DNA from: Brumimicrobium aurantiacum
GTDB taxonomy: Bacteria > Bacteroidota > Bacteroidia > Flavobacteriales_D > Crocinitomicaceae
Reading direction: 5' to 3'
Length of the DNA: 64,000 nucleotides
Assembly: GCF_003402975.1 (NCBI RefSeq)
Contig: NZ_QURB01000007.1
Coordinates: 151,725 to 215,724 of the forward strand
Part shown: piece after piece, positions 41,946 to 51,655 of the stretch
Layout: each line of letters starts with the position of its first letter
Numbering within the stretch: the stretch's first letter is position 1
Translations under genes and position numbers: made by a program
Notes under the pieces: generated by a model
Told to the model about the DNA's origin: nothing
Database searches by the model: none
What the model saw: the letters and a program-made list of their open reading frames with translations, nothing else

Positions 41946-44624
41946 ATGTTGAATAAAATAATTTTAGGTATCTCATCACTATTTGTGACTGCAACAGTGT
42001 TCTCTCAAACCACAGTTTGTCTAGGAACTGATGTTAGTGCTTGTGTCGGATCACCCGTTACAATCGAGACATGTCCAGGAGGAGGTTTAAATTCCTCAAT
42101 ATATACGCTTACAAATCCATCTTCCTATTCTTTAGGAGATGATGATTTTACGCAATTGATTAATCTAGGATTTAACTTTGAATTTTACGGAAATACATAT
42201 TCTCAAATTACAGTGAGTGACAATGGTCACGTAAGTTTTAATACTGCCAATGCCAATGGTTATTCTTCATGGGTTGTTGACAATATTCCTTCAACAACTC
42301 CATCTGCAATGAATTCTATTATGGCAGTTTGGCAGGATTTATACCAGCCGGCTGGTGGAAGTATTTATTATGAGACTATAGGTACAGCACCAAATAGAAT
42401 AGGTGTAATTTATTGGGATGGTTTGTCAATGTTCTCACCTTCATGTCAAACGCCAAACCTTTGTTATACAGGCTCAGTTTTACTTTTTGAAGGAACAAAT
42501 GTTATAGAAACACATATTTCAAATAAAACAACTTGTAATGCTTGGGGGAGTGGTTTAGCAACACACGGATTGAATAATATCAATGGAACTGTTGCTCATG
42601 CTGTACCTGGAAGAAATAACTCAGTATTTAGTATTCAAAATGATGGATATAGGTTTACTCCTGATGGATCAGGAGGATATAATTTAAACCCAATTCCTTT
42701 TAGTTTAGTAACAACTTCTACAAATAATGGTATTGTTTGGAACTCGACAAATGGAGCATCATTTCCTTACAATAATGGTGTATTAAATACAACGGTTCAA
42801 AATGGAACGGTTGGATACTTTATTGCTAGTTCAACTTGTGGTACAGGTGTAGGAGCATTATCTGATACAACTTTTGTTACAGGTTTGACTTCTAGCGTTA
42901 ATGCTACTGCGGTTGATGATATTTGTAGTGCAAATGTTGGAAGTGTAACTGCTACCCCGGTAACAGGTGCCGCGCCATACACTTATTTGTGGCCAGGTTT
43001 AAATAATGCAACTACCCAAACGGTAAATAATGTTGGAGCAGGGACTTATACAGTTGAAATGACAGATGCTAATGGTTGTCTAAGTACTACAAATGTTACG
43101 GTTGGAGATACACCGGCAACTTTCCCAACGAGTTTTACTCAAGTTTCCTGTCCAGGAGGTTCTGATGGGACCGCAACTGCTTCAATGCAACCTATTCAAG
43201 GTACTGTGACTTATCAATGGAATGACCCTAATGCCCAAACAACAAGTACGGCTACAGGATTAGAAGCGGGTACTTATGAATGTATAGTGACTTCAAGCGT
43301 TGGTTGTGCTGATACTGTTTCTGTTACAGTAACTGAAATACCAGGTATGGTTGTAAATATTGTAAATCAAGTAGATGTTACTTGTAATAGTGGAAATGAT
43401 GGTATTGCTGAGGTAAGTGTTACAGATGGAACGGCTCCATATACTTATAGTTGGAATGGTTCAAGTTCAACTACCGAAGAAGCAACAGATTTATTCGTTG
43501 GAACATCAACAGTAACCATTACTGATGCAAACGGCTGTGTTGTATCTCAAGATGTAACTCTTGGTGAGCCTGACCGTTTATTAATTGCACAAAAATCTCA
43601 GGATACTGTAATTTGTATTGGAGATTCTGTAAATCTTTTCGCAACTGGAACGGGAGGTAGCAGCCAGTATAACTTTACATGGACTGACAATGGTCAAAAT
43701 GTAGGTATGGGAGGTTCTATCTTTGTAACACCGTCTTCTGATTCTACTCAGTATCGAGTAATCCTTACCGAGCAATGTGGTTCTCCAGCAGATACTTCTT
43801 ATGTAGTTGTGAAGCACCCATTAGATGTAAATGTTGGTTTATCTCCTGATGTTACTGGAGCATGTTTCCCAGTTGAAGTCAATTTTGATAATGTAACCGT
43901 GACAGGTGAAACAATCGATTATACAATTTGGGGCTACAGTGATGGTGAACAAGACACAATTTATGGTCAAAATCCAGCTTATCATGAATTTGATGAAGGA
44001 ACGTGGGATGTGACTATGGAAGTAGTTATTGATAGAGGATGTAGATATGTGGATACGTTCCCAAGTTTAGTCGAAGGTTATTCATACCCAGAAGCGAACT
44101 TCTACACCAATCCAAATCCAGCATCCATTTTTGAACCTGAGGTAAATGCATTTAGTCAATCAGGAAGTAATATTGTTTCTTACAATTGGTTGGCAGAAGG
44201 AGCAGATCCAGAGTTTGCAACATCACAAAACCCAACTTTTGTTTATCCTTCAGAAGTACAAAACTACCCTTTAATTTTGGTTGTAGAGAATGGCTTTGGA
44301 TGTACAGATACTTTAGAAAAACTTGTAAGAATAGAAAATGAGGTGCTGATCTTTGCTCCGAATACATTCACTCCAGATGGAGATGGATTAAACGATAGAT
44401 GGAAAGTTGAAATTTTAGGTATTGATGTTCAAAATTTCAGATTGCAAATCTTCAATAGATGGGGTGAAAAAGTTTTCGAATCACTTGACCCAAATGCAGA
44501 ATGGGACGGAACTTATGGTGATAAAATTGTAAAAGAAGGAACATATATTTGGACAATTACCGCTAATGATTATGAAAATGATAACAAATATGAATTTAAT
44601 GGTTCTATCAATGTTATAGAATAA
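41946..44624 (+). CDS. T9SS type B secreted protein with SprB repeats (gliding-motility-type C-terminus)
   Basis: An 892-residue exported protein. Signal peptide about 1-21. A jelly-roll-like domain of about 30-240, then SprB-type repeats from about 315 (APYTYLWPGLN ... AGTYTVEMTDANGC; APYTYSWNGSSS ... STVTITDANGC), a PKD-like part, and a type B CTD over the last 90 residues (IFAPNTFTPDGDGLNDRW ... NRWGEKVFES ... EGTYIWTITA). It is expected at the cell surface as an adhesin. Monocistronic, with a strong terminator. Confidence 0.88.
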   Translation: MLNKIILGISSLFVTATVFSQTTVCLGTDVSACVGSPVTIETCPGGGLNSSIYTLTNPSSYSLGDDDFTQLINLGFNFEFYGNTYSQITVSDNGHVSFNTANANGYSSWVVDNIPSTTPSAMNSIMAVWQDLYQPAGGSIYYETIGTAPNRIGVIYWDGLSMFSPSCQTPNLCYTGSVLLFEGTNVIETHISNKTTCNAWGSGLATHGLNNINGTVAHAVPGRNNSVFSIQNDGYRFTPDGSGGYNLNPIPFSLVTTSTNNGIVWNSTNGASFPYNNGVLNTTVQNGTVGYFIASSTCGTGVGALSDTTFVTGLTSSVNATAVDDICSANVGSVTATPVTGAAPYTYLWPGLNNATTQTVNNVGAGTYTVEMTDANGCLSTTNVTVGDTPATFPTSFTQVSCPGGSDGTATASMQPIQGTVTYQWNDPNAQTTSTATGLEAGTYECIVTSSVGCADTVSVTVTEIPGMVVNIVNQVDVTCNSGNDGIAEVSVTDGTAPYTYSWNGSSSTTEEATDLFVGTSTVTITDANGCVVSQDVTLGEPDRLLIAQKSQDTVICIGDSVNLFATGTGGSSQYNFTWTDNGQNVGMGGSIFVTPSSDSTQYRVILTEQCGSPADTSYVVVKHPLDVNVGLSPDVTGACFPVEVNFDNVTVTGETIDYTIWGYSDGEQDTIYGQNPAYHEFDEGTWDVTMEVVIDRGCRYVDTFPSLVEGYSYPEANFYTNPNPASIFEPEVNAFSQSGSNIVSYNWLAEGADPEFATSQNPTFVYPSEVQNYPLILVVENGFGCTDTLEKLVRIENEVLIFAPNTFTPDGDGLNDRWKVEILGIDVQNFRLQIFNRWGEKVFESLDPNAEWDGTYGDKIVKEGTYIWTITANDYENDNKYEFNGSINVIE

Positions 44625-44647
44625 GAACTTATTTTCTAGTATTCTAG

Positions 44648-44679
44648 AGGCTGTCTTTTTATAAAGGCAGCCTTTTTTT
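44648..44679 (+). terminator. Intrinsic terminator after the type B T9SS gene
   Basis: Stem AGGCTGTC / GGCAGCCT (one G-U pair) with a T/A loop followed by seven T residues. Confidence 0.85.
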
Positions 44680-44732
44680 ATGGAATAGTGATTTTTGCTT
44701 TTTCATTATTCTTCCCTTTATTTAATGTGTCA

Positions 44733-44753
44733 ATAAATAAGTATTTATATTTG
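44733..44753 (+). promoter_or_regulatory. -7 box overlapped by 16-bp palindrome (candidate DtxR operator)
   Basis: ATAAATA-AG-TATTTAT (44733-44748) is a perfect 7-bp inverted repeat with a 2-base centre. It overlaps TATATTTG (44746-44753), the -7 element of the regulator at 44775. A dimeric metalloregulator could occlude the promoter here. Confidence 0.5.
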
Positions 44754-44774
44754 TATTTCATGGAAATATGCTAA

Positions 44775-45440
44775 ATGGATCATTTAACACAAAGTGAAGA
44801 AAACTATATAAAGGCTATATATTACCTACAAAAGGTTCTGAAGAAGTCCGTTGGAACGAACAGCCTTGCTGAAAAAATGGATACTAAGGCCAGTTCGGTA
44901 ACTGATATGGTACGCAGATTATCTGAAAAGTCTTTGATTGTATATGAAAAGTACAAAGGCTGTAAACTTACCAATACGGGAGAAAGTGTTGCATTAAAAA
45001 CAATTCGTAAGCATAGACTTTGGGAAACTTTTTTAGTAGAAAAATTAAATTTTGGTTGGGAAGAGGTTCATGAAATTGCAGAACAGTTGGAACATATCCA
45101 ATCAATAAAATTAACTGATAAGTTAGATGCATTTTTAGATTTCCCAAAATTTGATCCACATGGAGACCCTATTCCAGATAAAGATGGTCAATTCTCCCAA
45201 AGAGAGGAAACTTATAAATTGATCGATTTTAAATTGAATACTCCATCTATCGTAATTGGTGTAGATGATAATTCAGCGTCCTTCCTAAAATATCTTGATA
45301 AACATGGAATTAAGTTAGGTGTTTCATTAACTGTACTTGATCGATTTGAATTTGATAATTCAACTGAGGTTTTGCTTAATGGTGAGAAATTAAACTTATC
45401 AGCCGCTGCATCATCAAAGATTACTGTTCAAGTGAAATAA
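44775..45440 (+). CDS. DtxR/MntR-family metal-dependent transcriptional regulator
   Basis: A 221-residue repressor. Winged helix at about 5-70 (SVTDMVRRLSEKSLIVYEKYKG). The dimerisation and metal-binding domain is at about 75-140 with HRLWETFL, AEQLEHI and DPHGDPIP, the usual ligand-bearing motifs. The C-terminal SH3-like FeoA domain covers about 150-221. It is expected to sense Mn(II) or Fe(II). Which metal is used cannot be decided. A palindrome over its own promoter suggests autoregulation. No transporter gene lies beside it. Confidence 0.9.
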   Translation: MDHLTQSEENYIKAIYYLQKVLKKSVGTNSLAEKMDTKASSVTDMVRRLSEKSLIVYEKYKGCKLTNTGESVALKTIRKHRLWETFLVEKLNFGWEEVHEIAEQLEHIQSIKLTDKLDAFLDFPKFDPHGDPIPDKDGQFSQREETYKLIDFKLNTPSIVIGVDDNSASFLKYLDKHGIKLGVSLTVLDRFEFDNSTEVLLNGEKLNLSAAASSKITVQVK

Positions 45441-45451
45441 AATTACAAGCA

Positions 45452-45892
45452 ATGACTTTACCTTCAGTACCGTTAACAGACCTTAATGATGAATCATTTA
45501 CGCTTTCTTCTTTAATTCAAAAGAATAAACTCAATTTGATTTTGTTTTACAATACCAACTGTCTTGGTTGTACAGGTAGAGCAATACCTTTGGCATACAA
45601 ACTTCATCAGAAACATTCGAATATTGCTTTAACTGTGATTCATTCCAATTTTATGAAAAAACCGTTTACAAAAGATGAGATATTGTCGGTTTTCACAGAT
45701 CAAAAAAGTCCAATTCCTATTTATAGTGAATTGAATCATGAGCTATATGATTTTTTTGAATGTGAAGGAACTCCTCATTGGATTTTAATGAATGATCAAC
45801 AAGAGATTCTTTACTCTTTTTTTGGGTCACAAGATGGTGCTCAAATAAAACTACAATACGCTATAGAAGAGTATGCTTCGCAGTTATCCTAA
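45452..45892 (+). CDS. Thioredoxin-like redoxin with C-x-x-C motif
   Basis: A 146-residue cytoplasmic protein with an AhpC/TlpA-like thioredoxin fold: LILFYNTNCLGCTGRA with the CLGC motif (about 35-38) and the GTPHWILM cis-proline strand. It lacks a signal peptide, so it works in the cytoplasm as a thiol reductase or peroxidase-like protein. It follows the DtxR gene by 11 bases, so both may be one unit. Confidence 0.8.
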   Translation: MTLPSVPLTDLNDESFTLSSLIQKNKLNLILFYNTNCLGCTGRAIPLAYKLHQKHSNIALTVIHSNFMKKPFTKDEILSVFTDQKSPIPIYSELNHELYDFFECEGTPHWILMNDQQEILYSFFGSQDGAQIKLQYAIEEYASQLS

Positions 45893-45976
45893 ATATCCTG
45901 TTTACAACTTTAACAATTATTAAATTACAACTTTTATATTTCCTTTAATTTTGCCACTCACATTAAATAAAAATTA

Positions 45977-46936
45977 ATGAAGTTTCTTTTCGTTTTTTGT
46001 TGTTTATATATTTCAACAGGATTTACTTTCTCCCAAATAGTTAAGGATACAATAGATTCTCCTAATGGAAAAATTCTAATGTACACCAACCAAACATGGG
46101 AATATCTTCATGACCAAAATTTTGATGGTGTGCTCAATGAAGCTGTTGAAGAATATTTTTCAAAGGATACGCTTTCAAATTTCACTTGGCCTTGGAATAG
46201 CAATATTTGTTACTCTTCGAATCGATCAAATGATATGACCATGATGAAAGACACGCTATGGTTATGTGTGACTGATTCAGTAAACTCAGACTTCGTGATT
46301 CCATTTGATGGAAAAATCACTTCACGTTATGGTTACAGAAGAGGTCGCTACCATAATGGAATTGACATTAGTTTGAATACTGGTGATACTGTTGTTGCTG
46401 CTTTTGACGGGAAAGTTAGATACTCAAAAATGAATCGTGCAGGTTTTGGAAACTTAGTGATCATACGTCATTTTAACGGATTAGAAACTTACTATGCACA
46501 TTTATCTAAACGAAGTGTAGTACCAAATCAATATGTAAAAGCAGGAGAAATGATTGGGTTAGGTGGAAATACAGGGCGTTCTTATGGAGCGCATTTGCAT
46601 TTTGAAACCCGTTTTTATGATGCCCCAATAAATCCTGAAGAATTTATTGATTTCGAAAATAAAACGATTCGCAATGAAAACCTATTTGTTCATCGTGGTT
46701 TATTTATTCCAGGTATTGCTCCAACTCATAAGTTAATGGAGAAGTATAAAACGAATGGAAGTCCAGCGTCACTAATGGCTGCTATGGAAAAGGAATCTTA
46801 TTACCATATTAAAAGTGGAGATACACTTGGTGCTATAGCCCGCAGGAACAATACTTCTGTTAGTCAGTTATGTAAATTGAATAACATCAGTACTTCGACA
46901 ACGTTAAGGATAGGTCGTAGGATTCGTGTAAGATAA
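45977..46936 (+). CDS. Secreted M23 family metallopeptidase with LysM
   Basis: A 319-residue exported protein. Signal peptide about 1-19. M23 domain about 110-210, with the zinc motifs HNGIDIS and HLHFE and the intermediate AAFDGKVRYS strand. A C-terminal LysM repeat lies at about 277-318 (YHIKSGDTLGAIARRNNT). It probably cuts or binds peptidoglycan. A TAATTTTG -7-like box lies at 45946-45953. Confidence 0.9.
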   Translation: MKFLFVFCCLYISTGFTFSQIVKDTIDSPNGKILMYTNQTWEYLHDQNFDGVLNEAVEEYFSKDTLSNFTWPWNSNICYSSNRSNDMTMMKDTLWLCVTDSVNSDFVIPFDGKITSRYGYRRGRYHNGIDISLNTGDTVVAAFDGKVRYSKMNRAGFGNLVIIRHFNGLETYYAHLSKRSVVPNQYVKAGEMIGLGGNTGRSYGAHLHFETRFYDAPINPEEFIDFENKTIRNENLFVHRGLFIPGIAPTHKLMEKYKTNGSPASLMAAMEKESYYHIKSGDTLGAIARRNNTSVSQLCKLNNISTSTTLRIGRRIRVR

Positions 46937-46986
46937 AAAATCCTAAAACTGACAGAAAATCATCTTCTTTTATTTATTTTAAGGGT

Positions 46987-47868
46987 ATGAATAAAAGAAA
47001 GCTCAAGATTATTGTGTCAATTGACGGTGGAGGAATTAGAGGTATTTTACCTTTAATGATTCTCAATCATCTTGAACAGTTGATGAAAGCCAATGATTTA
47101 GGTGATTGTCTTAGTGAAAAAGTAGACCTTATTGCTGGTACATCTACAGGGGCAATTATTTCAGCTGGATTAATCGTAAAAAATGATAATCAAAAACATA
47201 TTTATTCAATTCAAGATTTATTAAATCTTTACATTCAAAGAGGTCCACAGCTATTTAATTTAGCAAACCCCTCTAATCCTGGTTCTGAAGGACTAAAATT
47301 GGTGTTGAAAAGAAAGTTTAAAAATTTATTACTTTCAGACTTAGATACCCAGTATGCTTTTGTAAGTCATGATGTCATAACTCATCTTCCTTATGTTTTT
47401 GGAAGATACAATCATTCATTGTCAAGAGTAGAATTAAGTACTGCACTTGCGGCATGTAGTGCTGTGCCTGGCTATTTTCCTTCCGTAAAAGTTGCCGATT
47501 CAGAATTGATAGATGGCGTTGTATCAGCCAAAAATCCTGCTTTAATAGCCTTGGAACATACTCAAATATATTACCCCAATCAAGCCTATCTATTGCTGAG
47601 TTTTGGGACTGGTGATTTGACGAATGAGAACTTTGATGAAATCGAACGCAAAGTGAATGAGGTGGATGATTTACTATCTGAAAAAGCAGAAATCAATGAT
47701 AATTTAATTTATTACCGATTTCAACCAGAAATTATAACTGCTGCTCCAGAAATGGATAATGCTAGTCCTGAGAATATCGATGCATTAATTGCCGATGGAA
47801 AGACATTTATTGAGCATAACAAGGTGTTGTTTGATAGTGTGATTGCCAACTGGAAACAATATTCATAA
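46987..47868 (+). CDS. Patatin-like phospholipase
   Basis: A 293-residue cytoplasmic acyl hydrolase. Oxyanion GGGIRG (about 14-19), nucleophile GTSTG (about 54-58, Ser) and the catalytic DG of ELIDGVV (about 177). Such enzymes hydrolyse membrane lipids. The CapV effector of CBASS has the same fold, but no CD-NTase or cap gene is next door. Probably a housekeeping lipase. Confidence 0.87.
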   Translation: MNKRKLKIIVSIDGGGIRGILPLMILNHLEQLMKANDLGDCLSEKVDLIAGTSTGAIISAGLIVKNDNQKHIYSIQDLLNLYIQRGPQLFNLANPSNPGSEGLKLVLKRKFKNLLLSDLDTQYAFVSHDVITHLPYVFGRYNHSLSRVELSTALAACSAVPGYFPSVKVADSELIDGVVSAKNPALIALEHTQIYYPNQAYLLLSFGTGDLTNENFDEIERKVNEVDDLLSEKAEINDNLIYYRFQPEIITAAPEMDNASPENIDALIADGKTFIEHNKVLFDSVIANWKQYS

Positions 47869-47877
47869 ATCGTCAAC

Positions 47878-47914
47878 AAAAAAAAGAGGCTGAATTCATT
47901 AATGAAACAGCCTC
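47878..47914 (-). terminator. Intrinsic terminator downstream of rlmD
   Basis: Long hairpin GAGGCTG / CAGCCTC enclosing a self-complementary TTCATTAATGAA. Read on the minus strand it is followed by eight T residues. It also lies between convergent genes. Confidence 0.85.
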
Positions 47915-47937
47915 AATATCATTTATTTAAAAAAAGT

Positions 47938-49368
47938 TTATTTTTCGAATAGTCCAACCGCTTCTATATGACTCGTGTGAGGAAATTGATCAACTAAACT
48001 AATTTTCTTTGTTTTATAACCGTATTCTTCCAGTGTTTTAATGTCTCTTGCTTGTGTTGAAGGATTACATGAAATATATACAATTCTTTCAGCACCTAGT
48101 TGAATAACTTTTTTCAAGGTTTTCGGAGCAATTCCAGCACGAGGAGGATCAAGAACAATCGTGTCAATCTTACCTTCATAATCTGGATATGCTTTCAGAA
48201 ATTTACCTACATCAGCAGCATAAAAATCAATTCCTTTAATATTATTACGTTTAGCATTTCTTTTAGCATCGGCAATCGCTTCTTGAACAATGTCAACACC
48301 AATGATTTTCGTATCCTTAGTTCTTTGTGTCAATAATTGACCAATTGTTCCTGTTCCACAGAATAAGTCCATCACGACTTTATCTTCAAGTGAACGTTCA
48401 CCTTCAAAAACATAATCAAGTGCCTTATTGTATAATCGTTCTGCACTTTTTGGGTTGGTTTGGAAGAAACTTTCCATACTAATTTCAAAGTACAGTCCAT
48501 TTAACTCTTCAATTACATTGTCTTTTCCAAAGGCAAGGACACAGTCACCATTTTCAATTTTTGCTCTATCAGCAACATTGTCGTTAATTGTGTGTTGGAA
48601 ACCTGCAATCCTATCTCCCATGTTATCCTTTAAGAATTGGGCAATAGCTTCTAAATCGAAGTTTTCAATTCCTTGAGATGAAGTTACTAAATTGATAAGT
48701 AGTTTATCTTCATAAAAAGATTTTCTAACCACAATATGTCTATAGAAACCTTCTTTTTTCGGTGGGTGCCAAGCCGGTAGATTAGTTTGTTCTAGAAATG
48801 TTCTGAAATCTTTCAAGAAGTTTTCCCATTGTGGATCAAATAATCCAGATGCTTTGTTCAAACTTTCCACTTTCCACCAAGTTCCACGGTGCTTAAAGCC
48901 TAAGGCAAATGCATCGTCAATTTCTTCATCATTTTCGATGTCGTGTTCAATACATGAAAAAGAATATTCCATCTTATTTCTGTAATGATAGTGCTCTGGA
49001 GAAGGAATAAATTCATCAAATAAATCATCAATGTTTTGTAGGTCCGCCAATCTACGGTAGACTTCTAAAGTTACCTTCTTCTTAGATTCTTCCTGTAAAG
49101 TAGGAGGGACGTGAATATAAGGAGCTCCACTTATTTCTTGATATTCGGATTTGATTTCTTGTGGAGATCTTTCCAAAACTTTTAGTAAGCTACATTCAGC
49201 ATGCTTCTTTCTTTTTTTGGTGATTCTTGCCAAAACCTTTTGGCCAGGAAATGTATTGTTAACGAAAAGCACAAATGCACCGTTTTCGTCTTTTATTCTT
49301 GCAATTCCTTTTCCTCCAAAAGCTAAATCTTCAATTGTAAGTTCTATTGTTTGACCTCGTTTAATCAA
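47938..49368 (-). CDS. rlmD: 23S rRNA (uracil-C5)-methyltransferase, RlmD/RlmC family
   Basis: A 476-residue TrmA/RlmD-type enzyme. N-terminal TRAM (about 1-60, LTIEDLAFGGKGIARI), linker, then SAM-binding MTase with DLFCGTGTIGQ, the DPPRAG motif and the catalytic Cys of ISCNPS. The usual [4Fe-4S] Cys cluster (CPHFGxCGGC) is not present: the matching region reads GAPYIHVPP. Methylates a uracil in 23S rRNA, with target inferred. Confidence 0.88.
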   Translation of the reverse strand: MIKRGQTIELTIEDLAFGGKGIARIKDENGAFVLFVNNTFPGQKVLARITKKRKKHAECSLLKVLERSPQEIKSEYQEISGAPYIHVPPTLQEESKKKVTLEVYRRLADLQNIDDLFDEFIPSPEHYHYRNKMEYSFSCIEHDIENDEEIDDAFALGFKHRGTWWKVESLNKASGLFDPQWENFLKDFRTFLEQTNLPAWHPPKKEGFYRHIVVRKSFYEDKLLINLVTSSQGIENFDLEAIAQFLKDNMGDRIAGFQHTINDNVADRAKIENGDCVLAFGKDNVIEELNGLYFEISMESFFQTNPKSAERLYNKALDYVFEGERSLEDKVVMDLFCGTGTIGQLLTQRTKDTKIIGVDIVQEAIADAKRNAKRNNIKGIDFYAADVGKFLKAYPDYEGKIDTIVLDPPRAGIAPKTLKKVIQLGAERIVYISCNPSTQARDIKTLEEYGYKTKKISLVDQFPHTSHIEAVGLFEK

Positions 49369-49448
49369 TTGTATGTATAATTTGAAATGAATATATTGGT
49401 TGAGCTTCTTTATAAATATATAAAGACTACATCAAAATCCTTTTCGGA

Positions 49449-50225
49449 TTACATTAATCCGCGAATAATTCCTTTATCACTGTTTTTAACAAAATCAACT
49501 ACGGTAGATTTTAGTTCGCTATCTGGCATTTCAGATTCTAAACTTTGTAATCCGTTTGAAATGTTGTTGTTTTGCACAAATAATATTCTGTAAATATCTT
49601 CAATAGTTTTCACATCATTATCTGTGAAATTTCGTCGTCGTAATCCAACTGAATTTACACCAGCATAGCTTAATGGTTCTCTTGCTGCTCTTACAAATGG
49701 TGGAATGTCTTTACGAATTAAACTAGCTCCACCGATGAAAGAATGAGCTCCAATATGAACAAATTGTTGAGCAGCTGCTTTTCCTTCTATAATTGCATAA
49801 TCATCAATTGTGACATGTCCTGATAGTCCAACATAATTAGCAAGAATTACATTGTTTCCTAAAGTACAATCATGAGCAACATGCACATATCCCATTAATA
49901 AACAGTTGTCACCAACTGATGTTTTTAATTTATCGGAAGTTCCTCTATGAATGGTTACACATTCTCTAATTGTTGTATTGTTTCCAATTTCGACAGTTGT
50001 GTATTCACCTCCAAATTTTAAATCTTGAGGAACAGCACCTATTACAGCGCCAGGGTAAATTTTACAATTTTCTCCAATTCTTGTACCTGGAAAAATCGTT
50101 ACGTTTGGACCAATATGGCAACCATCACCAATTGTAACATCTTCGTAAATAGATGTAAATGCTTCAATGGTAACTCCATCACCGATTTTGGCATCAGAAG
50201 AAACAGACGCTAGATTACTTATCAT
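49449..50225 (-). CDS. lpxA: Acyl-[ACP]--UDP-N-acetylglucosamine O-acyltransferase
   Basis: A 258-residue left-handed beta-helix acyltransferase for the first step of lipid A synthesis. The catalytic His is in GYVHVAHDC; the GPNVTIFPGTRIGENC repeats and the C-terminal helices (KTIEDIYRILF) are standard. Start at 50225 (ATGATAAGT) overlaps the lpxC-fabZ end by 11 bases; an ATG six bases upstream at 50231 is possible. Third gene of the lpxD-lpxC/fabZ-lpxA operon. Confidence 0.93.
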   Translation of the reverse strand: MISNLASVSSDAKIGDGVTIEAFTSIYEDVTIGDGCHIGPNVTIFPGTRIGENCKIYPGAVIGAVPQDLKFGGEYTTVEIGNNTTIRECVTIHRGTSDKLKTSVGDNCLLMGYVHVAHDCTLGNNVILANYVGLSGHVTIDDYAIIEGKAAAQQFVHIGAHSFIGGASLIRKDIPPFVRAAREPLSYAGVNSVGLRRRNFTDNDVKTIEDIYRILFVQNNNISNGLQSLESEMPDSELKSTVVDFVKNSDKGIIRGLM

Positions 50226-51627
50226 TATCAACTTTATCTTTGATTACTTGAGCCAACATTTCTGCCTCAACTACTAATTTACCGTTTACATAACCTTTTC
50301 CGGCCATATTTACTAAACCACGTCGCATAGGAGAAATTAATTTTAACTCAAAAACTACAGTGTCACCTGGCACAACTTTTTGTTTGAACTTTACATTATC
50401 AATTTTCATGAAATATGTAGAGTAGAGGTGAGGTTCATCCACTTTACTTAAAGCGAAAATACCACCACACTGTGCCATTGCTTCAATTTGGAATACACCT
50501 GGAAAAATTGGATTTCCTGGGAAATGTCCTGTAAATTGAGGTTCATTCATGGTGATGTTCTTTACACCTAAAATTGTATCCTCTGTAATTTCCAAAACTT
50601 TATCTACCAATAAAAATGGATAGCGGTGAGGAAGCATTTTCTCGATATCATTAATATCGTATAATGGATCCTTCGTTAAATCAAATTTACGTGGAGCATT
50701 TTTCTGCTTCTTAATTTGATCTTTTAATACTTTTGCAAATCTTGTATTTCCTGAGTGACCTGGTCTTGCAGCTAAAATATGAGCTTTAATTGGTTTACCC
50801 ACCAAAGCCAAATCTCCAACAATGTCTAATAACTTATGACGAGCTGGCTCATTTTGGAATTTCATTTGGTAATTATTCAATGTTCCAATTCCTTGAACAC
50901 TTACTTCTAATCCTTCTTTACCTAATGTTTTAGCTAGGTGATCTAATTCTTCTTGACTTACCTCTTCGCGTTCAACTAAAATAATTGCATTATCGATGTC
51001 TCCTCCTTTAATTAGGCCATTCTTCGCTAAAAACTCTAGTTCACGTAAGAATACAAATGTTTTACAAGTAGAAATTTCATCTTTAAACTCATCGATTTTA
51101 TAAATTGTAGCATGTTGAGTTCCGAGTACTGGTGAATTATAATCAACCATTACCGTTAAACGATAAACACTATCAGGAACAGCTAAAAATTCAATTTCTT
51201 TCTCAGTGTCTTCCCAAGGAATTACTTCGTCAAGTTCTAAATATTCTCTAACTGCTTTTTGTTCTTCATATCCAACAGACTCAATAGCCTGAACAAATGG
51301 GTAAGAACTTCCATCCATAATAGGAATTTCTGGTCCAGAAATTTTAATTAATGCATTGTCAACCTGCATTCCATAAAGTGCAGCCAAAACATGTTCTGTG
51401 GTATACACCTTTGCACCATTTTTCTCCAATGTTGTACCTCGTTCAGTAGAAACAACTAAATCAGCATCTGCTTCTATAATTGGTTCCCCATCAAGATCCG
51501 TACGTTGGAATTTATAACCGTGATTATCTGGTGCTGGACAAAGTTCAATTGTTACCTTTTCACCAGTATGTAAACCTATTCCTACAAGTTTAACAGAAGA
51601 TTTTAATGTTCTTTGATTTTCAATCAT
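50215..51627 (-). CDS. lpxC-fabZ: Bifunctional UDP-3-O-acyl-GlcNAc deacetylase / 3-hydroxyacyl-ACP dehydratase
   Basis: A 470-residue fusion that is characteristic of Bacteroidota. The LpxC domain is about 1-310, with the zinc motif HKLLDIVGD and the N-terminal TLKSSVKLVGIGLHTGEKV. The FabZ domain is about 320-470 (LPHRYPFLLVDKV; GHFPGNPIFPGVFQIEAMAQ, with catalytic His and Glu). It commits UDP-acyl-GlcNAc to lipid A and supplies acyl chains. 28 bases downstream of lpxD. Confidence 0.94.
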   Translation of the reverse strand: MIENQRTLKSSVKLVGIGLHTGEKVTIELCPAPDNHGYKFQRTDLDGEPIIEADADLVVSTERGTTLEKNGAKVYTTEHVLAALYGMQVDNALIKISGPEIPIMDGSSYPFVQAIESVGYEEQKAVREYLELDEVIPWEDTEKEIEFLAVPDSVYRLTVMVDYNSPVLGTQHATIYKIDEFKDEISTCKTFVFLRELEFLAKNGLIKGGDIDNAIILVEREEVSQEELDHLAKTLGKEGLEVSVQGIGTLNNYQMKFQNEPARHKLLDIVGDLALVGKPIKAHILAARPGHSGNTRFAKVLKDQIKKQKNAPRKFDLTKDPLYDINDIEKMLPHRYPFLLVDKVLEITEDTILGVKNITMNEPQFTGHFPGNPIFPGVFQIEAMAQCGGIFALSKVDEPHLYSTYFMKIDNVKFKQKVVPGDTVVFELKLISPMRRGLVNMAGKGYVNGKLVVEAEMLAQVIKDKVDNDK

Positions 51628-51655
51628 ATCTATAATAACCTAAAAATGGATGTTT

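Noticed and set aside
46987..47868. Patatin gene as a CBASS (CapV) defence effector
   Set aside because: No CD-NTase, Cap2/Cap3 or other defence gene is adjacent; neighbours are a peptidase and RlmD.
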